DNA of 64,000 bases, taken from contig NZ_VLIY01000010.1 of assembly GCF_007489285.1 (NCBI RefSeq), positions 62,001-126,000 on the forward strand, in the 5' to 3' direction. Source of the DNA: Skermania sp. ID1734. GTDB lineage: Bacteria; Actinomycetota; Actinomycetes; Mycobacteriales; Mycobacteriaceae. Of this stretch, positions 52,176 through 60,857 are shown in pieces. The position numbers were made by a program, and so were the translations under genes. The notes under the pieces were generated by a model. It was not told the origin of the DNA. It saw only the letters and a list, made by a program, of their open reading frames with translations, and did no database searches. Positions within the stretch are counted from its first letter, which is position 1. Each line of letters starts with the position of its first letter.

Positions 52176-52649
52176 TCACAACCACAATCCACGCAGGGCG
52201 ACGAAGCGCATCAGCCCGACAAGGCCACCGACACCGATGACGAAGCCCGCCTGCAGCACGTCGCCAGCACCGGGAAACAGGAAGCTCAACAACGCCAGGG
52301 CGGCCGCGTTCACCGCGAGGCCGAGGAGCATCAATCCCCCGCCCTCCCATTGCGCTTCGAACCAGCCGACTCTCGAGTCCGCACGGAAGGTCAACCTGCG
52401 GTGCATCTCATTGGCCAGCGCCGTGCTCACCGCGGTGCCAGCGATGTTCGCCCACTGGGATCCCTCGCTGTGCATGCCGAGAAAGAGCAGAAAGTAGGCG
52501 ATATTGGAGATTCCGCCGACCGCCGCGAACCTCATCAACTGGACGATGACACCGTTGCTGCGCAGGAAACCGGCCAGGCCCGCCTCCGCGGCAGCACCCA
52601 CCGACGACGGCAGAACCGTCAGTCGGCGATTGAGCTGCATGACCGTCAT
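52176..52649 (-). CDS. GtrA family membrane protein
   Basis: The 157-residue protein starts at an ATG (52649) after CTGGAGG. It has four transmembrane helices and the GtrA signature MRFAAVGGISNIAYFLLFLG, then ANEMHRRLTFR. GtrA proteins are thought to flip or assist polyprenyl-linked sugars, in mycobacteria for arabinogalactan-type assembly. Immediately upstream, TGGAGG-N5-CCTCCA at 52692-52708 is a short dyad shared with the divergent gene. Confidence 0.87.
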   Translation of the reverse strand: MTVMQLNRRLTVLPSSVGAAAEAGLAGFLRSNGVIVQLMRFAAVGGISNIAYFLLFLGMHSEGSQWANIAGTAVSTALANEMHRRLTFRADSRVGWFEAQWEGGGLMLLGLAVNAAALALLSFLFPGAGDVLQAGFVIGVGGLVGLMRFVALRGLWL

Positions 52650-52845
52650 GAGGGCCTCCAGGAAGGGTGCTGATTCGAATATACCCCCAACTGGAGGAAA
52701 TGCCTCCACTTTGTTGGTGACTTGTTATACACCGCACAAGTGCCGGTTTCCTGCACGGGACACCACGGGTCAATTCACGGCAGGATTTGGCACCTGGTGT
52801 CCCGCGCGAACACGTGCAGAGTTGCAGGCAGATACGCTCCACCGC

Positions 52846-54090
52846 ATGGTGGACGCAACCGATCTGGCCGCACTCGACCGCGCGACACAACAGTTTTCGG
52901 AGGTCCTGGCATCGCTTGGCCCGGACGACCTTTCGCAGCCGTCGGCCTGCGACGGTTGGGACGTCCGGGACGTCGCCAACCACGTTTGTGGCGGAGCGTT
53001 GCGGTACGCCCACTACCTGCGCGGCGGAATGCCCGACGAGATCGCGTGGACCCGCACCGCCGACAACGCCGGAGACGACCCGCGTGCCGCTCACGACCAA
53101 CTCAGCCGTGAACTGCGCACGTTGTTCGCCCAGCCCAGCGCCGACACCATCCGCGCCCATCATCCGGTCCAGACGGTCAGCGGCACCGAACTGCTCTACA
53201 TGCGCGTCGAAGAGCTCGCCATCCATGCCTGGGATATCAGTGGCGCACTCGACGCATCCGCAACCATCGACGAGCCGTTGGCGGCCTACATCCTCGACCG
53301 CGGCACCGAAGTATTGCGCATCCAACGCGAGCACGGATACTTCGCCGGATCGAAAGCTATCGGCGACGACGCGCCGGCCGCCGCTCGATTGCTCGCCCTT
53401 ACCGGACGCGCGCCGCGCTACCAGGCCAGCAACATCCGAGCATCCAACTGCTCCAAGCCAACTAAAGTGATCGGCATGGACGAGCCCACGGTGCGCAACC
53501 GCAGCCCGTACCAAAGCACGGCGCTGAGCCTCATGCGCGTCGGGGTCCTGGACGCTCTGCACGATCTGCTGCTCGAACGGCGCTGGACGTCGATCACCAT
53601 GAACGACGTGGCCAAGGCTGCGGGGGTGAGCCGGGGAACGCTCTACAACGAATTTCAATCGAGGATCGGCCTGGCCCGCAGCTACGCACTGCGGCTGACC
53701 GACTCGGTCGTAGCCGGTATCGAGCGAGAAATCTACCGGCACCCCGGCGACGGGCACGGCGCACTGTGTGCGGCGTTCGGCGACTTCTTCAGCCAGATCG
53801 GGCACGATCCGCTGGTGCGCGCGCTACGCGCCGAAGACGCGCCGAACGACCTGCTCCGCATGATCACCGTCGAGAGCCAATTCATCGTCGACCATGCAAG
53901 CCGAAAGTTCTCGCGGACGTTTCAGGAAAGTTGGATCGGCGCCAGCAAACTCGACGCCGACATCATGGGCGAGGCCGTTGTGCGTACCGCGTTGAGCTTC
54001 CTCGCGCTCCCGCCGATCAGTCCCGAAGTCGCCGCGGAGGGCGTGGCACAGCTGCTCACGCCCTTCCTGACGGCAACGCGGTTGGACTGA
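52846..54090 (+). CDS. single open frame fusing a TIGR03086/MDMPI-type protein to a TetR regulator
   Basis: From the ATG at 52846 the frame is uninterrupted for 414 residues. Residues 1-190 are a DinB-like TIGR03086 protein (LASLGPDDLSQPSACDGWDVRDVANHVCGG, later VEELAIHAWDISGALD). Residues about 211-414 are a TetR protein. The junction (about 191-210, QASNIRASNCSKPTKVIG) has low complexity and looks like former intergenic DNA; TAA and TGA occur in the two other frames at 53464-53470. A single-base change could have removed the first stop. Whether one fused or two separate proteins are made is undecided. Confidence 0.7.
   Translation: MVDATDLAALDRATQQFSEVLASLGPDDLSQPSACDGWDVRDVANHVCGGALRYAHYLRGGMPDEIAWTRTADNAGDDPRAAHDQLSRELRTLFAQPSADTIRAHHPVQTVSGTELLYMRVEELAIHAWDISGALDASATIDEPLAAYILDRGTEVLRIQREHGYFAGSKAIGDDAPAAARLLALTGRAPRYQASNIRASNCSKPTKVIGMDEPTVRNRSPYQSTALSLMRVGVLDALHDLLLERRWTSITMNDVAKAAGVSRGTLYNEFQSRIGLARSYALRLTDSVVAGIEREIYRHPGDGHGALCAAFGDFFSQIGHDPLVRALRAEDAPNDLLRMITVESQFIVDHASRKFSRTFQESWIGASKLDADIMGEAVVRTALSFLALPPISPEVAAEGVAQLLTPFLTATRLD
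53476..54090 (+). CDS. TetR family regulator (AlkX-like), possible independent start
   Basis: An internal ATG at 53476 begins MDEPTVRNRSPYQ and gives a 204-residue protein of normal TetR length. The helix-turn-helix is WTSITMNDVAKAAGVSRGTLYNEF, similar to AlkX-type regulators. The C-terminal domain has GALCAAFGDFFSQIGHDPLVRAL. A weak AAAGTGA precedes the start. The same residues also form the end of the longer fused frame. Possible targets are the adjacent choD (2 nt beyond, convergent), gtrA or itself. Confidence 0.72.
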   Translation: MDEPTVRNRSPYQSTALSLMRVGVLDALHDLLLERRWTSITMNDVAKAAGVSRGTLYNEFQSRIGLARSYALRLTDSVVAGIEREIYRHPGDGHGALCAAFGDFFSQIGHDPLVRALRAEDAPNDLLRMITVESQFIVDHASRKFSRTFQESWIGASKLDADIMGEAVVRTALSFLALPPISPEVAAEGVAQLLTPFLTATRLD

Positions 54091-54091
54091 C

Positions 54092-55843
54092 TTACGCGGG
54101 AGAACTGGTTTCCTGCGGGTCGTCGACCACCTTCAGGCCGTTGCGCACCTCGGCGATCGGCAGGCGCAGCGCGCCGGGGGCCGACGTGGGCACGATCGGG
54201 CGTTTCGGCGCTACCGGCTTGATCCGCTGGTACGGCGATCCAATCGGTGGCCGAGAATCGGCTTCACCCTTGTTCGGCCACATGGCGGCCGCCCGTTCGG
54301 CCTGCGCGGTGATGGTCAGCGATGGGTTGACGCCCAGGTTTGCCGACACCGCGGATCCGTCGACCACGCTGAGCGTCGGATATCCGAAGACCCGGTGGTA
54401 GGGATCGATGAAGCCGTGCTCGGCGTCCGCGCCGATCGCGCAACCGCCGAGGAAATGGGCGGTCAGCGGGATGTTCACGATCTCGCCCCAGCTACCGGCC
54501 GGGATGCCGTCGATCTTGTCGGCGATGCGGCGGGTGGCTTCGTTGCCGACAGGGATCCAGGTGGGGTTGGGTTTCCCGTGCCCTTGCCGGCTGCTGAGCT
54601 TGCGGCCGAAGATCCCGCGCTTGGTGAAGGTAGTGATGGAGTTGTCCAGATGCTGCATGATCAGCGTGATGATCGTGCGCTCGCTCCACTTGCGGACCCC
54701 GACGATTCTGGCGAACTGAATCGGATGCATGAACATCAATCCGAAGAACTTGAGCCAGCGCGGGATGCGGCCGCCACCATCGGTCATCAGGGTCTGCAGC
54801 ATGCCCATCAGGTTGGACCCCTTGCCGTAGCGCACCGGCTCGATGTGGGTGTCCGACGTCGGGTGAATCGATGAGGTGATGGCGACGCCGCGGGTCAGGT
54901 CGAGGTTCTCGTCGACCGTGAAACGTTGAGCGCCGCAGATCGATTCGGAGTTGGTCCGAGTCAGCACGCCGAGCCGGTCGGACAGGTTCGGCAGATTTCC
55001 CTTGTCGCGCATCCGGTGCAGCAGGTTCTGGGTGCCCCAGGTGCCCGCGGCGAGCACTACGTGAGCGGAGGTGAGGACCTGGCGATCCTTGCGGAACCAC
55101 GCACCCGTGCGTTCCGTCGACACTTCCCACCCGCCGTCCGGGCGCTGCTGCAGCCCGGTCACCGTGGTCAGCGGACGAACGTCGACACCGGCGCGCTCCG
55201 CCAGACCGAGATAGTTCTTCACCAGAGTGTTCTTCGCGCCCACCCGGCAACCGGTCATGCAGGACCCGCATTCGGTGCATCCGGTCCGGCTCGGCCCGAC
55301 ACCGCCGAAGTACGGATCGGCGACAGGCTTGCCGGCCTCGCCGAAGAACACGCCGACCGGGGTCTGGACGAACGTGTCGCCTACGCCCATTTCGTCCGCG
55401 ACGGCCTTCACCACTTCATCGGCCGGGGTCATGTGCGGGTTGCGCACCACACCGAGCATGCGCTGGGCCTGGTCGTAGTACGGCGTCAACTCCGCGCGCC
55501 AGTCGGTGATGCCCGACCACTGCGGGTCGGCAAAGAACTCCTGCGGCGGAACGTAGAGCGTATTGGCGTAGTTCAGGGACCCGCCGCCGACACCGGCGCC
55601 GCCCAGGATCAGCACGTCGCGCAGCAGATGGATGCGTTGGATTCCGTACAGTCCCAGTTTCGGCGCCCAGATGAACCGGCGAATGTCCCAACTGGTCTTG
55701 GGAAAGTCCTCGTCCGTGAAGCGTCGGCCAGCCTCCAGCACGGCCACCCGATAGCCCTTCTCGGCCAACCGGAGGGCGGACACGCTGCCGCCGAAGCCTG
55801 ATCCGACGACGATGACGTCGTAGTCAAGTCCATCTACTGCCAT
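54092..55843 (-). CDS. choD: ChoD-like GMC oxidoreductase (cholesterol oxidase family)
   Basis: The protein has 583 residues and the FAD-binding motif VIVVGSGFGGSVSALRLAEKGY at the N-terminus. Blocks shared with M. tuberculosis ChoD include GAGVGGGSLNYANTLYVPP, RTGCTECGSCMTGCRVGAKNTLVKNYLG, GVLTRTNSESI, GVAITSSIHPTSDTHIEPVRYGKGSN and the C-terminal GVNPSLTITAQAERAA. Although annotated as a cholesterol oxidase, ChoD in mycobacteria has doubtful 3-beta-hydroxysterol oxidase activity. The ATG at 55843 was used. Its upstream region contains the perfect palindrome at 55908-55957. Confidence 0.88.
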   Translation of the reverse strand: MAVDGLDYDVIVVGSGFGGSVSALRLAEKGYRVAVLEAGRRFTDEDFPKTSWDIRRFIWAPKLGLYGIQRIHLLRDVLILGGAGVGGGSLNYANTLYVPPQEFFADPQWSGITDWRAELTPYYDQAQRMLGVVRNPHMTPADEVVKAVADEMGVGDTFVQTPVGVFFGEAGKPVADPYFGGVGPSRTGCTECGSCMTGCRVGAKNTLVKNYLGLAERAGVDVRPLTTVTGLQQRPDGGWEVSTERTGAWFRKDRQVLTSAHVVLAAGTWGTQNLLHRMRDKGNLPNLSDRLGVLTRTNSESICGAQRFTVDENLDLTRGVAITSSIHPTSDTHIEPVRYGKGSNLMGMLQTLMTDGGGRIPRWLKFFGLMFMHPIQFARIVGVRKWSERTIITLIMQHLDNSITTFTKRGIFGRKLSSRQGHGKPNPTWIPVGNEATRRIADKIDGIPAGSWGEIVNIPLTAHFLGGCAIGADAEHGFIDPYHRVFGYPTLSVVDGSAVSANLGVNPSLTITAQAERAAAMWPNKGEADSRPPIGSPYQRIKPVAPKRPIVPTSAPGALRLPIAEVRNGLKVVDDPQETSSPA

Positions 55844-55907
55844 GGTGACTCCCAACCCTTCATGGCGAATGATCTGCGCCCGCCTCGCACATCGCATAGC
55901 GCCGAGA

Positions 55908-55957
55908 CCCCTGTGCGTGAATGTTCACCGCCCGCGGTGAACATTCACGCACAGGGG
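55908..55957. repeat. perfect 24-bp inverted repeat (palindromic element copy 1)
   Basis: The arms 55908-55931 and 55934-55957 are perfect reverse complements around a CC loop. The arm runs CCCCTGTGCGTGAAT and then GTTCACCGC. It cannot be a terminator for the flanking genes because both point away from it. A second, imperfect copy lies inside the gene at 16222-18495. Confidence 0.9.
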
Positions 55958-56162
55958 ATCATTCGAACGGTCTCGCGTCGATCGCTGCTGACACGGCAAC
56001 GATGGGATCCGGTTTGATCGCGCGGTGTTTGGATCCCACCGTCGCCGCCCCACAATGCTCTTCAATTCGCCCAGACGTCGATATGGAGCCGCCTTCGAAG
56101 TTCCCCGGCGAATTTGGAGCACCACACAACGCTCACCCAGGTGACACGCACCACACACGTTT

Positions 56163-56215
56163 GAACATTACGAACTATTTGTTCAGGGCTTGTACATATG
56201 GTTAAATTTGTTCAG
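56163..56215. promoter_or_regulatory. candidate PucR operator with direct repeats
   Basis: TTTGTTCAG occurs at 56178-56186 and again at 56207-56215, 29 nt apart. The first copy is also part of GAAC-N5-GTTC (56172-56184). The sequence is A+T-rich and lies 53-105 nt before the PucR ATG. Binding by the PucR protein is inferred. Confidence 0.45.
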
Positions 56216-56267
56216 TCGGTGCATCGCCGGCCTCGCCGCTCGACATCACAGAGGAGCCGCACACGTT

Positions 56268-57599
56268 ATGGAGTCCTCGTTGAACAACTGGCGGTCCGCG
56301 GTCACATCAGCGGAGTTCCTCGACCTCGCGGTGGACACGCCACCGCGGCGGTTCGGCCAATTCCGCGACGCGACCTGCAACTTGATGTCCGCCGCGATCG
56401 CCGCCGAGGACTGGACGAGGCTGCTCGACCGCCTCGTGTCGGATCGTGTCCGGATCGCCGACAGCGTGGTGTCCGCGCTGCGTACCCGGATCCCCAGCTA
56501 CCGTCGGCTGTCGTTGGACACACTCGCCGCCGAGGTGCGCACCGTCGTCGAGTTGGCCCTTCGCTATGTCGGCAAGGACCGCGGCACCGTTGCCACCGAC
56601 AGTTCGGCCGCGCTGGAGGCGATCGGCAGGCTGCATGCCCATCAAGGAATTTCGGTGCAGGATCTCCTGCACGCCCGGCGTACCGTCGTTCAGCTGATTC
56701 TGCAACGGGCCCAAGATGTTTCCAGCGAGCTCGAGCTCAATTCCGCGGCCGCCATCGAGTTGGCGCAAACCATCTTCGCTTGGTCGGACTCCGCAACAGT
56801 CACCATCACCCGCGCCCATGACCACGTGGTGCATGAACTGGTCAACAGCGAGCTCGAACGCCGATCCGCCTACGTCCGGGGCGTCCTGCACGGCACCCTG
56901 TCCCCCGAAGAGACGCTCGACGGCGCCCGCGCGTACGGAATCGACCCGCGCGCCGAGTATGTGGCCGTCCGCATTCGTTGCGCCGGTCCCGCCACATCGA
57001 CACAGGCACAGTCCCGGCTACCTATCGAATTCAGTGCTATCCCAGGGCTTTACACCAGAATCGGCGACGACATCGCCGGCTTTCTGCAGTGTTCGCCGGC
57101 CAGTGACGATTCCAGCACGGTCGGGGTCGGTCCCAAACGACGGCTCGAGCGGCTCGCCGAATCGTTTCGGCTCGCCACCCGCGCGGTCGAGACCGCGTCG
57201 GGCTTCGGATTGACCGGCGTGCACGACTATTCCGCACTCGGGCTCCGGATGACCGTCGCCGCCGATGAAGAGGTCGGCGACATCCTGACCCGTAAGTATG
57301 TGCAGTTGCTCGCCGACAGCAATTCCGGCGACGAACTGATCGCCAGCCTGCGCGCCTACTTCGAGTGCGGCATGCACGTCGAGACAACGGCCGAGCGGCT
57401 GTTCGTCCATCAGAACACTGTCCGCTACCGCATCTCCCGATGCGAAGAACTGCTCAACGTCAGCCTGCGCGACTTACGCACGGTGTTCGAACTGTGGTGG
57501 GCGCTCGAGCGCGACGCCTTCGAAAAGCGCTGCGCCAAGACTGACCTACCGCAACCGCAGCACCCTGGAGCGAACTCCAAGGTCCGCGTCAAAAGTTGA
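56268..57599 (+). CDS. PucR/CdaR-type transcriptional regulator
   Basis: The 443-residue protein starts at an ATG (56268) with GAGGAG upstream. A helical N-terminal domain (RVRIADSVVSALRTRIPSYRRL, SVQDLLHARRTVVQLIL) precedes a GGDEF-like middle and the C-terminal PucR helix-turn-helix: AYFECGMHVETTAERLFVHQNTVRYRISRCEELL. Members sense metabolites and usually activate nearby genes. It may control the divergent choD or the DUF445/DUF4393 genes that follow. Confidence 0.87.
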   Translation: MESSLNNWRSAVTSAEFLDLAVDTPPRRFGQFRDATCNLMSAAIAAEDWTRLLDRLVSDRVRIADSVVSALRTRIPSYRRLSLDTLAAEVRTVVELALRYVGKDRGTVATDSSAALEAIGRLHAHQGISVQDLLHARRTVVQLILQRAQDVSSELELNSAAAIELAQTIFAWSDSATVTITRAHDHVVHELVNSELERRSAYVRGVLHGTLSPEETLDGARAYGIDPRAEYVAVRIRCAGPATSTQAQSRLPIEFSAIPGLYTRIGDDIAGFLQCSPASDDSSTVGVGPKRRLERLAESFRLATRAVETASGFGLTGVHDYSALGLRMTVAADEEVGDILTRKYVQLLADSNSGDELIASLRAYFECGMHVETTAERLFVHQNTVRYRISRCEELLNVSLRDLRTVFELWWALERDAFEKRCAKTDLPQPQHPGANSKVRVKS

Positions 57600-57672
57600 G
57601 GAACGACTCCGTTGAGCGGCGTCACGCGGTGAGGCGAGACTCACTTTTCCGGCATATCTGTGGAGGCGAGGA

Positions 57673-59031
57673 GTGCACATCCTTTCGGCAGGCCCTTTTC
57701 TGGACTGGGAAGAGCTGACCGGGCAGTCCAAGTTCGTCGTCGACATCGTGAGCGTGCCGATCTTCAGCGCGATCGCGGGATTGATCACCAACTGGACCGG
57801 CGTGATCATGCTGTTTGCGCCGGTGCGATTCACCGGCTTCTATGTGCCCGGACTGAAGTCCCTCTTCCCGTTTCTGCCCCGCAAGGTGCAGATTCTTCCC
57901 GTGTTCGCACCGGAAGGGATCCTGGGCTTCCAGGGATTCATTCCCTGCCGGGCGGAGAAGATGGCCAGCCTGATCGTCGACAAGTCGATCGCCCGAATCG
58001 GCGGGATCGGCGACTTCTATCAGGAACTTAATCCCGACAAGCTCGCCGAAACTCTCGCTGACGCCGCCCGCCCCCAGATCCGACAACTGACCACCGAGGT
58101 GATCGAGGCCGAACACCCCCAGCTGTGGCAGTCGCTGCCGAGATCGGTCAAGGAAACCGTTCTCAAGACTGTCGATGCCGAATTGCCGCAGATCTCGCGA
58201 CGCGCGTTCACCAAGATCGGCGCGAACATCGACGAACTGCTCGACGTCAAGCTGATGACGGTCAACCACCTGCGCAAGAACCCGGAGGTGCTGCGCGACA
58301 TCATCAAGGGAATGGCCGTCCCCGAGCTCAGAGTCATGGTGCGCATCGGTGCGCTCGGGTTTGTGTTCGGCATTCCGCTTGCGCTGTATCTCAACTGGGT
58401 GCACACCTTCCATCCCCCGGTGCTCGGCGGGATTCCGGGCTGGGTGACCGTGCTGTTCGGTGCCGCGTTGATCGGCGTGATCGTCAACATCATCGCCATC
58501 AAAGTTGTCTTCGAACCCGGCGAGCCCAAACCACGTTATCGATACTTGTGGCGCCAGGGCCTGTTTCCGCGACGCCAACACGAGGCGGCGGCACAGCTCG
58601 CGCGGATGCTGTCCATCGAGGTGCTCACCGTCGGCAATTTCTCCCGCGAACTTCTCGAAGGCGCCAGCGGCGACAAGACGCTCGCGTTCATTCAAGAGGC
58701 AGTGTCCGAGGAGGTCGATCGAATACTCGGTCCGGTCGCGGCCACCGTCGGCAAGTCGGTCCGAGTGGTCAACATGGAGGCGCTCGAGCACCGGGCCGGA
58801 ACCGCGGTGGTCACCTTTGCGCCGACCGTGTTCGAGGATGAGAAGTTCAATCGGAAGAAGGCGAAGCGGATCGACAAGTTCGCCACCGAGAAGTTCCGGG
58901 CGCTGCCACCCGACGAGTTCGGCGAAATGCTCTACGCGGCAATTGAACAGGACGCCTGGTTGCTGTACGTGCACGGCGGGCTGCTGGGCATCATCGTCGG
59001 CGCCGCCCACATTCTGATCTTCGGAACCTAG
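57673..59031 (+). CDS. DUF445 family membrane protein
   Basis: The 452-residue protein begins at a GTG. It has DUF445 features: an N-terminal helix with IFSAIAGLITNWTGVIMLFAPV, GFQGFIPCRAEKMASLIVDKSI, long amphipathic helices, a central pair of hydrophobic segments (IGALGFVFGIPLALYL and VTVLFGAALIGVIVNIIAIKVVF) and a C-terminal hydrophobic end (LLGIIVGAAHILIFG). Function unknown. The DUF4393 gene follows at 9 nt, so the two form an operon. Confidence 0.87.
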   Translation: MHILSAGPFLDWEELTGQSKFVVDIVSVPIFSAIAGLITNWTGVIMLFAPVRFTGFYVPGLKSLFPFLPRKVQILPVFAPEGILGFQGFIPCRAEKMASLIVDKSIARIGGIGDFYQELNPDKLAETLADAARPQIRQLTTEVIEAEHPQLWQSLPRSVKETVLKTVDAELPQISRRAFTKIGANIDELLDVKLMTVNHLRKNPEVLRDIIKGMAVPELRVMVRIGALGFVFGIPLALYLNWVHTFHPPVLGGIPGWVTVLFGAALIGVIVNIIAIKVVFEPGEPKPRYRYLWRQGLFPRRQHEAAAQLARMLSIEVLTVGNFSRELLEGASGDKTLAFIQEAVSEEVDRILGPVAATVGKSVRVVNMEALEHRAGTAVVTFAPTVFEDEKFNRKKAKRIDKFATEKFRALPPDEFGEMLYAAIEQDAWLLYVHGGLLGIIVGAAHILIFGT

Positions 59032-59040
59032 CGGAGAACG

Positions 59041-59907
59041 ATGACCGAACAGCACACCAACGGGTCCGGACCTATCGATGTCCCCGCCTCGGGCGTCGAT
59101 CGAGCGGCCCGGCTCGCCCACGACGCGGTCGGCAGCGTCGGTGCGGCCGCCGAAGCGGCGATAGCGGCCACCTCCCAATTCTGGTCTGCACTGTCCGCGC
59201 TCGGCACCGCACCGTTCGAAGCGACGAGTAGCGTGATCCGGCAGGCGAACGAGTTGAATCCGGTCTCCGGACTGCTCAACGGCGGCGTCCGGACCGCCCG
59301 CAGCATCGTCACCCCCGTTCTCGGTGCCGAGCCGGACGAGAACGACGAGGAAATGCGGGCCCTGCGCAAGCGCGGCAACCGGTTGATCGGGATCTCGCAC
59401 AAGTCCGGGCCCTGTTACCGCAAGGTGCATCCGTCCTTCCCGCTGATTCTCGACGAACTCACGCCCGACGAGGCTCGGATCGTTCGCTTCCTGGCCGTCG
59501 CCGGCAAGCAGCCGATGATCGACGTCCGGACCAAATCACTGTTCCAGGTCGGCTCCGAACTGATCGCCAGCGATATCAACATGGTCGCCGAAATGTCGGG
59601 ATGCCGTTGGCGCGAACACGATCGCAACTACTTCGCCAACCTCATCCGGCTCGGACTGGTGGTCTTCTCCCCCGAACCCGTCGACGATTTCCGCCGGTAT
59701 GCGCTCATCGAGGTGCAGCCGAAAGCGGTTGCCGCGATAGCTCGGACGAAGAAGGCCATCACTATCTACCGCAGCATCTACCTCTCCGATTTCGGCCGCC
59801 AGTTCGTCGAAGTATGTTTCGACACAGCCGGTTACCACGCCGGCGGCTGGGACTCCAACGAGCGCGGCGACAAAACCATCGGCAAGGGACCGCCGAGCCG
59901 GCGTTAG
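59041..59907 (+). CDS. DUF4393 (Abi-alpha-like) protein
   Basis: The 288-residue protein ends in the DUF4393/Abi-alpha region: ELTPDEARIVRFLAVAGKQPMIDV, then DRNYFANLIRLGLVVFSPEPVDD and RYALIEVQPKAVAAI. The N-terminal 90 residues are an Ala/Ser/Val-rich helix. A paralogue with the same C-terminal order is at the right edge (63606-64000). The stop overlaps the convergent CDF gene by 4 nt. The family name comes from an abortive-infection locus, but a phage-defence role here is unproven. Confidence 0.83.
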   Translation: MTEQHTNGSGPIDVPASGVDRAARLAHDAVGSVGAAAEAAIAATSQFWSALSALGTAPFEATSSVIRQANELNPVSGLLNGGVRTARSIVTPVLGAEPDENDEEMRALRKRGNRLIGISHKSGPCYRKVHPSFPLILDELTPDEARIVRFLAVAGKQPMIDVRTKSLFQVGSELIASDINMVAEMSGCRWREHDRNYFANLIRLGLVVFSPEPVDDFRRYALIEVQPKAVAAIARTKKAITIYRSIYLSDFGRQFVEVCFDTAGYHAGGWDSNERGDKTIGKGPPSRR

Positions 59908-60839
59908 CCGACGATGCTCGGCTGGTCCGCGGTGGACAGGCTCAGCACCGCCCGGACCACGTGTTCGTCGGTTTCCAGCTCGGCCGCGATCGCCCGCAGC
60001 CGCTCGGCGACCTGGGATTCCACCTCGTCGCCTCGCAGGTCGATACTGGCCACGAGGTAAATGCGCTTGGGGCCAAGGTATTCGGTGCGCAGGAAGGTCA
60101 CGCGCTCGACCTCCGGAATTGCCAGCAGTGTGGCAATGATGGCCGCCCGCAAGGTGGGTGAGGCCTCGACGCCGACCAGAAAGCGCCGGTTACGGTCGAC
60201 GAGCACAATCGCGATCACGGCGAGGAGGAGCCCAACGGCGATGGAGCCCAAGGCATCCCAACCCGCATACCCGGTCAACTGGTGCAGCAAAATTCCGAGA
60301 AACGCCAGCAACAAGCCGACGAGCGCACCACCGTCTTCGGCGAACACGGCGCGGGTGGTCGGATCCGATGTGCGCACTGCATGTTCCAGCAGTGTTCGGT
60401 CGAATTGGGGTGCCTCCGAACGCAGCTGGCGCACGGACTGCCGAAACGAGATGCCCTCGAGGACCGCGGAGACGCCCAGCACCAGGTAGGCAACGGTGAA
60501 ATCCGCCGCCGGTTCGGGATGGAGCAGCTCTTGCACGCCGTGGGTCACGGACACGCCTGCGCCCAGCGCGAATAACCCGAGCGCGGCGAACATCGACCAG
60601 ATGTAGGCCTCCCGCCCGTAGCCGAGCGGATGGTTGATGTCCGCTGCGCGCCGGGAACGTTGGTTGGCCACCATGAGCAGCACCTCGTTACCGGTGTCCG
60701 CCCACGAGTGGGCCGCCTCGGCAACCATCGACGCCGACCCAGTGACTGCGGCAGCCGCCGATTTCGCCGCCGCAATGAGCACGTTTGCGGCGAAGGCGAG
60801 CGCGACAGTTAGCCCGCTTTCATTGGATCCCTTCACCAT
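59904..60839 (-). CDS. cation diffusion facilitator (CDF) family transporter
   Basis: The 311-residue protein has about six helices and CDF metal sites: AEAAHSWADTGNEVLL (HxxxD) in helix 2 and AVFAEDGGALVGLLLA in helix 5. The cytoplasmic C-terminal domain is present (VEASPTLRAAIIATLLAIPEVERVTFLRTEYLGPKRIYL). It should export Zn2+, Mn2+ or another divalent cation by proton exchange. Helix 5 has EDGG in place of the common HxxxD, which may alter metal choice. Confidence 0.88.
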   Translation of the reverse strand: MVKGSNESGLTVALAFAANVLIAAAKSAAAAVTGSASMVAEAAHSWADTGNEVLLMVANQRSRRAADINHPLGYGREAYIWSMFAALGLFALGAGVSVTHGVQELLHPEPAADFTVAYLVLGVSAVLEGISFRQSVRQLRSEAPQFDRTLLEHAVRTSDPTTRAVFAEDGGALVGLLLAFLGILLHQLTGYAGWDALGSIAVGLLLAVIAIVLVDRNRRFLVGVEASPTLRAAIIATLLAIPEVERVTFLRTEYLGPKRIYLVASIDLRGDEVESQVAERLRAIAAELETDEHVVRAVLSLSTADQPSIVG

Positions 60840-60857
60840 TGGGCTTGCGACGCGTCG

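Larger units (their letters stand above)
55844..56267. other. 424-nt divergent regulatory region between choD and pucR
   Basis: It contains no gene. It holds a perfect 24-bp palindrome (55908-55957) and, nearer the PucR start, direct and inverted GAAC/GTTC repeats (56163-56215) in A+T-rich DNA that looks like a promoter. Confidence 0.6.

Noticed and set aside
54092-55843. ChoD considered as proof of cholesterol catabolism in this locus.
   Set aside because: No other sterol-ring genes are adjacent, and ChoD itself has uncertain sterol oxidase activity.
57622-59430. A 602-residue frame antisense to DUF445/DUF4393.
   Set aside because: The His/Asp/Gly/Arg-rich composition is that of a mirror frame. 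The plus strand encodes recognised families with proper starts.
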